The notes beneath the pieces are model-generated. The model had not been told where the DNA came from and did no database searches. It saw nothing but the letters and a program-made list of their open reading frames with translations. Position numbers and translations under genes: made by a program. Shown here in pieces: positions 57,401-64,000 of a stretch of DNA of 64,000 nt. The number at the start of each line of letters is the position of its first letter. Position 1 is the stretch's first letter. Origin of the DNA: Ridgeia piscesae (lineage: Eukaryota; Annelida; Polychaeta; Sabellida; Siboglinidae); contig JAODUO010000636.1 in assembly GCA_025642075.2 (NCBI GenBank), positions 82,001 through 146,000 on the forward strand, written 5' to 3'.

Positions 57401-58918
57401 TGACTGAGTACACAGTGCAAGAGGTGCCTTGTTACTGGCAGGAGTGACTGAGTACACAGTGCAAGAGGTGCCTGTTACTGGCAGGAGTAACTGAGTACAC
57501 AGTGCAAGAGGTGCCTGTTACTGGCAGGAGTGACTGAGTACACAGTGCAAGAGGTGCCTGTTACTGGCAGGAGTGACTGAGTACACAGTGCAAGAGGTGC
57601 CTGTTACTGGCAGGAGTAACTGAGTACACAGTGCAAGAGGTCCCTGTTACTGGCAGGAGTGACTGAGTACAAGTGCAAGAGGTCCCTGTTACTGGCAGGA
57701 GTGACTGAGTACACAGTGCAAGAGGTGCCTGTTACTGGCAGGAGTGACTGAGTACACAGTGCAAGAGGTGCTTGTTACTGGCAGGAGTAACTGAGTACAC
57801 GGTGCAAGAGGTGCTTGTTACTGGCAGGAGTAACTGAGTACACGGTGCAAGAGGTGCTTGTTACTGGCAGGAGTAACTGAGTACACGGTGCAAGAGGTGC
57901 CTGTTACTGGCAGGAGTAACTGAGTACACGGTGCAAGAGGTGCTTGTTACTGGCAGGAGTAACTGAGTAGACAGTGAATGAGGTGCCTGTTACTGGCAGG
58001 AGTAACTGAGTACACAGTGCAAGAGGTGCCTGTTACTGGCAGGAGTAACTGAGTACACGGTGCAAGAAGTGCTTGTTACTGGCAGGAGTAACTGAGTACA
58101 CAGTGCAAGAGGTGCCTGTTACTGGCAGGAGTAACTGAGTACACGGTGCAAGAGGTGCTTGTTACTGGCAGGAGTAACTGAGTAGACAGTGAATGAGGTG
58201 CTTGTTACTGGCAGGAGTAACTGAGTAGACAGTGAATGAGGTGCCTGTTACTGGCAGGAGTAACTGAGCACACAGTGCAAGAGGTGCTTGTTACTGGCAG
58301 GAGTGACTGAGTACACGGTGCAAGAGGTGCTTGTTACTGGGAGGAGCAACTGAGTACACAGTGCAAGAGGTGCCTGTTACTGGCAGGAGTAACTGAGTAC
58401 ACGGTGCAAGAGGTGCTTGTTACTGGCAGGAGTGACTGAGTACACAGTGCAAGAGGTGCTTGTTACTGGCAGGAGTAACTGAGTACACAGTGCAAGAGGT
58501 GCCTTGTTACTGGCAGGAGTAACTGAGTACACGGTGCAAGAGGTGCTTGTTACTGGCAGGAGTAACTGAGTAGACAGTGAATGAGGTGCTTGTTACTGGC
58601 AGGAGTAACTGAGTACACAGTGAAGAGGTTGTTACTGGCAGGAGTAACTGAGTACACGGTGCAAGAGGTGCTTGTTACTGGCAGGAGTAACTGAGTAGAC
58701 AGTGAATGAGGTGCTTGTTACTGGCAGGAGTAACTGAGTAGACAGTGAATGAGGTGCCTGTTACTGGCAGGAGTAACTGAGCACACAGTGCAAGAGGTGC
58801 CTGTTACCTGAAGATGGCAATGAGCAGGTTGAGCAGGAGGACGTTGGCAATGAAGGGGTTTCCGCGGCGGGAGAAGGAGACAGGTGGGTGTTGGACCAGG
58901 GGGGGCCATTGGGTGTTT
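51421..58918 (-). CDS. TRPM-family cation channel, C-terminal exons
   Basis: Five minus-strand exons: 58808-58918 (5' limit unsure), 55350-55528, 54518-54650, 52768-52996, 51421-52185; phases agree. The first ends the pore-lining S6 helix (FIANVLLLNLLIAIF). The second continues SNIFEDVQKNSIQIWKF and VEYDTKPILAPPLIAIDHIY, the TRP helix and following segment of TRPM channels. Next come LTQYQKEMLEVFEKEMV and LNVDEIFDLVASVSKVSRHL. The last exon holds a Lys-rich stretch, a Gln-rich tract (from a TTG run near 51993-52057) and a heptad-like coiled coil (about 51500-51690: VTTLQEQIAEQ, LQDTVAALEGRIVEMEENT) expected to tetramerise. No NUDT9-like or kinase domain follows, so it is not a TRPM2 chanzyme with NUDT9-H or a TRPM6/7 type. 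S1-S5, the pore and the N-terminal region would lie beyond 64000. The subtype is not assigned. Confidence 0.87.
54653..55040 (-). repeat. 28/29-bp minisatellite starting at a TRPM 3' splice site
   Basis: About 13 units (plus strand GGGGACACATGACATGTCAA then CAGATGAGT). The first unit is the acceptor region itself: on the minus strand the true site reads GTGTCCCCAG, while the repeats read GTGTCCCCACTC. Later units have decayed to AGATACACAAGGCAAATCAA. Confidence 0.92.
55616..55640. repeat. Short (CCGGA)n tract
   Basis: Five copies of CCGGA or a one-base variant. Confidence 0.75.
55755..58807 (-). repeat. 43-bp minisatellite starting at a TRPM 5' splice site, about 71 copies
   Basis: Units of GTGCAAGAGGTGCCTGTTAC plus 23 bases fill nearly the whole 3.3-kb intron after the S6 exon. 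On the minus strand the array begins at the donor: exon end CTTCAG, intron GTAACAGGCACC. Each unit repeats CCAGTAACAGGCACC, the donor region lacking one G. Unit variants (TGACTGAG, AACTGAG, TAGACAGTGAATGAG) form local clusters, a sign of recent local expansion. Confidence 0.96.
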
Positions 58919-58979
58919 CTGGGGGGTAAGGGCCCCCACACAAGATGTTGGGCCCCGGGCAAACGAAACACGGTGCAAA

Positions 58980-59169
58980 ATGACTTTTTTTGTGATGGTT
59001 GGAGCACTTCTCTACGCAGGTACTCCTTTGTGTAGTTGAGTGGCTGGAGCAATGTAGAGTGAAGAAACTTACCCAAGGTTTGACACGGCAGCACAGGATT
59101 CTAACCTGGGTTCTCTTAATCAAGGGTCGGAAGGACTAGCCACTACACAACTGTCACTTGCTACTATTG

Positions 59170-59170
<1 letters not shown>
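58980..59170 (-). mobile_element. tRNA-derived SINE
   Basis: Read on the minus strand: GTAGTGGCTAGTCCTTC (A-box-like), GGTTAGAATCC (B-box-like, one base from GGTTCGAATCC), then CCTTGGGTAAGTTTCTTCAC and TCTACATTGCTCCAG. This is a typical invertebrate tRNA-SINE head plus core. It lies upstream of the TRPM S6 exon and borders a (TG)n tract. Confidence 0.75.
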
Positions 59171-59241
<71 letters not shown>

Positions 59242-59250
59242 GTGTGTGTG
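59171..59250. repeat. (TG)n microsatellite
   Basis: TG dinucleotides with a few ATG interruptions, adjoining the SINE head. Confidence 0.95.
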
Positions 59251-59629
59251 CGTGTTATATTTTGACCAGTGCCAATATTAACAATAACAAACATTGCATA
59301 AAACCATTCAAATTAATTTATATTTTGTCAATACGGATAAAAACTATATGTATTACTGCATACATATACACAAACACACATTTACATATTCAAACAAACA
59401 ACCACCTTCATACTCACTTGCACACACACACACACATAATAAATATACACACACAAATATATATCTATACTGTTAATAATTGAAATGTATCAACATGTCA
59501 GACGTACTTTCGACCTCGTCGAGAAACAGCCCAAGCCCTAAAAAAAAAGCTCTAAAGAACCTTTTTTTAAAAAATTTCCTGACTAGATTCCCTCCCAAAA
59601 AAAGCAGCATAAAACAACCCCAACACGGC

Positions 59630-60006
59630 CCCCCCTAATGAACACTTTAACTGCAGTAGACTAGTTAAATTTATCCATCTGACAGCAGGACACAACCAAC
59701 ACACTCTAATGAACACTTTAACTGCAGTAGACTAGTTATTCATCCATCTAGCAGCATAAAACAACCAACATACTCTAATGAACACTTTAACTGCAGTAGA
59801 CTAGTTATTCATCCATCTAGCAGCATAAAACAACCAACACGCTCTAATGAACACTTTAACTGCAGTAGACTAGTTATTCATCCATCTAGCAGCATAAAAC
59901 AACCAACACGCTCTAATGAACACTTTAACTGCAGTAGACTAGTTATTCATCCATCTAGCAGCATAAAACAACCAACACGCTCTAATGAACACTTTAACTG
60001 CAGTAG
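59630..60006. repeat. 69-bp satellite, left block
   Basis: About five units containing AACACTTTAACTGCAGTAGA and ATCCATCTAGCAGCATAAAA. The first unit is degenerate. The block is interrupted at 60006 by a LINE and resumes at 63059. Confidence 0.95.
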
Positions 60007-63000
60007 AGATTTAACAAGAGATTTAACAAGATTGCCACCTAGAGATTCAACTCTAGATGGCAGGTGGACTAGGAAGCCATTTGGCTTATCGAGAGTCCAA
60101 CCTATCTATCTAAGTATACCCCGCCCTTCTTAAGTATATGTCAATTTTATTTTTAAATATATTAACACTGCTAGCTCCTACACAATCAGCTGATAATCTG
60201 TTCCATTCGTTTACTGTTCTTTGTGAAAATGAAAATTTTCTAATATCTAGTCTACATTTCTTCTTTGCTAATGTAACTCCATTTTTCCTTCTCTCTTCCT
60301 TGACTGTGAAAAAAATATTTCTGTCAATATTTTCATATCCATTCAATATTTTAAACACTTCAATCTGATCTCCCCTCAATCTTCTGGTTTCTAAATGTTG
60401 TTAAGCCACATTCTTTTAAAGCATTTCATAACTAATATTCCTGAGTTTTGGTATCATTTTGGTTGCTCTCCCCCTTTTTACTCTTTCTAGCATATCAATA
60501 TCCTTCTTGCGATATGGCCTCCATGCTTGTATACAATATTCTAAGTGAGGCCTTTAAATATTGTTTTATACAGGGTATTATTAGTTCTTTTTTTTTTGTA
60601 CACTATATTTCGCCTAATTAATCCAAGAATTTGGTTTCCCTTTTGCTGCTGCAATTCCACACTGCTCTGATACCTTCATGTCAGCACCAATAGTTAAGCC
60701 CAAGTCCTTTTTCCTTTTAAAGGGAGTATTTAGACAGTATCACCCATTGTATATTGTGCATCTTCATTCCCAGTCCTGTGTGAAGGCACTTACACTTTCC
60801 AAAATTTTAAAAAGCATTTGCCACTTTCAGACCATTCTATCAACTTATTAAGATCATCTTGTAAATGTTTTTATCTGCATCACTTTTAATTTTCCTAAAC
60901 ACTTTTGTGTCGTCCGAAACTTCAACACCTTGCTTGTTATGTCATCATCCAAATCATTGATATATATTAAGAATAAAATAGGTTTCCCCGTACTGATCCC
61001 TGCGGTACTCCACTCAAAACCGCTTTCCAGTTTGAAACCTCCCCCTCAACTACTACTCTTTGTCTTCTACCAATAAGCCATTTTTCTATCCAGTTGATCA
61101 TTCCATTTCCTATGCCATGAGCCTTTTTTAGTAGTCTTTGGTTTTGGCACTTTGTCAAAGGCTTTTTTAAAATCTAAGTAGATTATATCTACTGGTGATC
61201 CTCATCTAGCCACTTTGTGACATCTTCCAAAAAAAATAACATATTTGTTAAGCATGACCTCGCTTTTAAAAAACCCCTGTTGAGATTGGGGTTTTTCAAT
61301 TTATTTTTAACAAGAAAATCCCAAACCCGGTGATCTTTAATTAGTCTTTCTAATAGTTTGCAAATCACCCATGTTAAAATCACTGGTCTATAGTTCTCTG
61401 ACTTGTTTCTCGAACCTTTTTTTAAAAAATGGTATAATGTTTGCTTCTTTCCATTCTAACGGAACTATTCCCTTTCCCCTAATGACAAATTGAACACTGT
61501 TTTGGGGGTATGCTGATTTGTTCTACAATTTCCAATAGTAATTTGGGAGGAATCCCATCCACTCCAGGTGATTTTTTATCCCCTTTATATTTCTTATTTT
61601 CATAGCTACCATTTTTGGGGTTACAATTAGTTGTCCTAAATAGTCAAACCCTTTTCCCCTTTTAACTTAGTCTCAAGTACTGGTAATATACTAATATCTT
61701 CCCTGGTAAACACCGAACTAAAGTACTCATTTAGGTTTTCTGCCAAAATTTAAAAATCCCCTTTGTTATTATGTTTCCATCACTACCTTTTAGAGGACCG
61801 ACCATCCTGAACTTTCTGTTTACTTTGAACATACGCAAAAAAACCTTGTTTTCATGTTTTATATTAAAAGCTATTTTTTGTTCGTAGCTTCCCCTTTTTA
61901 ATTTCTAATTTCAGCTGTAGCTTGATTAAGTGCTTTTTTTATAAATGCTATAGTCTTCTTCACTTCCGGTATGTCTTTTATGTCTTCCACATCATTTGCT
62001 TGTACTTTTTATTTTTCTAATGGCTTCCTTCGATAAGTGTTTCTTCTTTTACCGTTTTCCCCGTTTTTTTTAAGGGGGGCAAATTTGTCAACGACGAGTC
62101 AATTTCACTCTTTAAAAAAATTCCAGCATTCTGTTGCTGTCTTATTCTTTCAGTGTTTTTTCCCGTCTATCTTTGCTAAATATTCCCTCATGTCCTTAAT
62201 CTTCCTTTGTGAAAATTTTTTCCCGTACCTTATTTTTCTATTCCGTTCTCCCCTTTTCTTTGATGATAAAATGTATCTGGTTGTGATCACTTCCCCCCAG
62301 TGGCTCACATATCTTGACATTATCAACAAATTCCTTTTGTGAGCTCAATACTATGTCTAACACGTTCTTCCCCTGGTTGCTTCTAAACACATGTTGAGAA
62401 AGGAAACTATCTTGTACTAAATTCAAAAACTCTTGATCCTCCCTCCCGGTACTCTGTAGAGATGTCCACTGTAATGCCCTGGTTAAAATCCCCCCTAATA
62501 ATACAGTCCCGTTTACTCACTTCTTTGATAGCTTTGTATTTTTTCATTCTCTTCCCTGCTTATGTTTGGGCTCCGATACACTAACCCAACAGTTAGTGTT
62601 GAGTTTCCTGTAACTATGTTACACCAGACAGCTTCTTCACATTCTGCTTCTTTTTCTAATTTTATTTCATAAGCTTGGATGGATTCTTTAATATATAAAA
62701 TAACCCCGCTTCCCCTTCTTCCTAATCTATCTTTCCTAAACATTCATACCCCGTCATTCCTAATTCGGGATCTGATATATCGGGGGGTTTGGGCCCCAAA
62801 ATTCAGTTATACCTATTAGTGGGGGTCAATATCTTCTACCATAATGTTTAGTTCATTTCTTTTGTTTACTATGCTCCTTGCATTTAAACAAACACATTTA
62901 TAACCAAATTCCGTAGGGCTTTCCAGGCTGTTCTTTGCTGATGTCTTTTTGCTATCTTCATCTATGCCTCTAGTATTTGGATTCTCTGTGTATCCCCCCT

Positions 63001-63058
63001 GCGAAACTAGTTTAAAAAGTTGCAACCTGTTCCAACACGTCAAGAAACTCAAAAATGC
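60007..63058 (-). mobile_element. Decayed CR1-like LINE inserted in satellite
   Basis: The minus strand shows, in order, endonuclease pieces (NARSIVNKRNEL near 62850; RDRLGRRGSGVILYIKESI and VGLVYRSPNI 62513-62743; NVLDIVLSS...LGGSDHNQIHF 62238-62426), reverse transcriptase pieces (ICKLLERLIKD and ARSCLTNMLFFLEDVTKWLD 61189-61383; GRRQRVVVEGEVSNWKAVLS then GVPQGSVRG 60967-61158) and the C-terminal tail (GDQIEVFKILNGYENIDRN and KFSFSQRTVNEWNRLSADCV 60110-60379). Frames are broken many times, often at homopolymers. GTAG occurs at both junctions (60003-60006, 63059-63062) and may be a 4-bp target duplication. Near full length but not functional as written. Confidence 0.92.
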
Positions 63059-63426
63059 GTAGACTAGTTATTCATCCATCTAGCAGCATAAAACAACCAA
63101 CACGCTCTAATGAACACTTTAACTGCAGTAGACTAGTTATTCATCCATCTAGCAGCATAAAACAACCAACACACTCTAATAAACACTTTAACTGCAGTAG
63201 ACTAGTTATTCATCCATCTAGCAGCATAAAACAACCAACACCTCTAATACACTTTAACTGCAGTAGACTAGTTATTCATCCATCTAGCAGCATAAAACAA
63301 CCAACACCTCTAATGAACACTTTAACTGCAGTAGACTAGTTATTCATCCATCTAGCAGCATAAAACAACCAACACCTCTAATAAACACTTTAACTGCAGT
63401 AGACTAGTTATTCATCCATCTAGCAG

Positions 63427-63463
<37 letters not shown>

Positions 63464-64000
63464 AGTAGACTAGTTATTCATCCATCTAGCAGCATAAAAC
63501 AACCAACACCTCTAATAAACACTTTAACTGCAGTAGACTAGTTATTCATCCATCTAGCAGCATAAAACAACCAACACCTCTAATGAACACTTTAACTGCA
63601 GTAGACTAGTTATTCATCCATCTAGCAGCATAAAACAACCAACACCTCTAATAAACACTTTAACTGCAGTAGACTAGTTATTCATCCATCTAGCAGCATA
63701 AAACAACCAACACCTCTAATAACCTTTAACTGCAGTAGACTAGTTATTCATCCATCTAGCAGCATAAAACAACCAACACGCTCTAATGAACACTTTAACT
63801 GCAGTAGACTAGTTATTCATCCATCTAGCAGCATAAAACAACCAACACCTCTAATGAACACTTTAACTGCAGTAGACTAGTTATTCATCCATCTAGCAGC
63901 ATAAAACAACCAACACGCTCTAATAACCTTTAACTGCAGTAGACTAGTTATTCATCCATCTAGCAGCATAAAACAACCAACACCTCTAATAACACTTTAA
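63059..64000. repeat. 69-bp satellite, right block
   Basis: About fourteen units of the same satellite continue to the window edge, with small deletions (CACCTC for CACGCTC, TAATAACC). One unit is interrupted by a 37-C run. Confidence 0.96.
63427..63463. other. 37-nt C homopolymer, probable artefact
   Basis: A run of 37 C replaces the middle of one satellite unit, from CTAGCAG to AGTAGACTAG. Nothing similar occurs in other units. Confidence 0.7.

Noticed and set aside
55755..58807. CRISPR-like regular repeat array
   Set aside because: No unique spacers separate the 43-bp units. The array fills a TRPM intron.

Overview
The window is nuclear DNA from an animal, most likely a marine invertebrate; a mollusc or other lophotrochozoan is my guess, not a proof. 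The evidence is split genes with GT-AG introns, animal-only protein families (FAXC, AP-5 sigma, KIAA0232/DUF4603, TRPM), tRNA-derived SINEs, CR1-like LINE remnants, and abundant microsatellites and minisatellites. I see no prokaryotic gene organisation. Most long open frames are tandem-repeat artefacts.

Layout. 1-2955: a 43-bp minisatellite. About 2980-7030 and 8255-12370: two arms of a large inverted repeat, each carrying exons of a failed axon connections (FAXC, GST/metaxin-like) gene. The two genes point away from each other across a spacer of about 1.2 kb. The right copy is complete from its second recognisable part to its stop at 16015, although a 43-copy 60-bp minisatellite fills its last intron. 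The left copy has a 1-base insertion in its fourth exon, and its last exon is not in the window. 16000-22600: no recognised gene, with LINE fragments and simple repeats. 22953-23561: an intact single-exon AP5S1 gene. 24290-31500: LINE debris, foldback elements and simple repeats. 32246-44247: a KIAA0232 (DUF4603) homologue in eight coding exons that ends in two CCCH zinc fingers. 44248-51040: probably a long 3' UTR followed by intergenic DNA. 51421-58918, minus strand: the last five coding exons of a TRPM-family cation channel, with upstream exons beyond the right edge. 59630-64000: a 69-bp satellite into which a decayed CR1-like LINE has inserted.

The most unusual pattern is that several minisatellites start at, or contain, exon boundaries. 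Nine tandem copies of one 3' splice site precede the CCCH exon. A 71-copy array starts at a TRPM 5' splice site. A 13-copy array starts at a TRPM 3' splice site. A 26-bp array supplies the TRPM stop codon. An 18-bp array ends about 12 nt before a KIAA0232 acceptor. The 43-bp array begins about 19 nt after a FAXC donor. The same 43-bp repeat exists as a short degenerate run at the matching place in the other FAXC copy.

The genes do not form one pathway. FAXC is linked to axon development, AP5S1 to late-endosome sorting, KIAA0232 is uncharacterised, and TRPM is a cation channel. The 58900-63100 stretch has many homopolymer-linked frame breaks and a 37-C run, so base accuracy there looks low.
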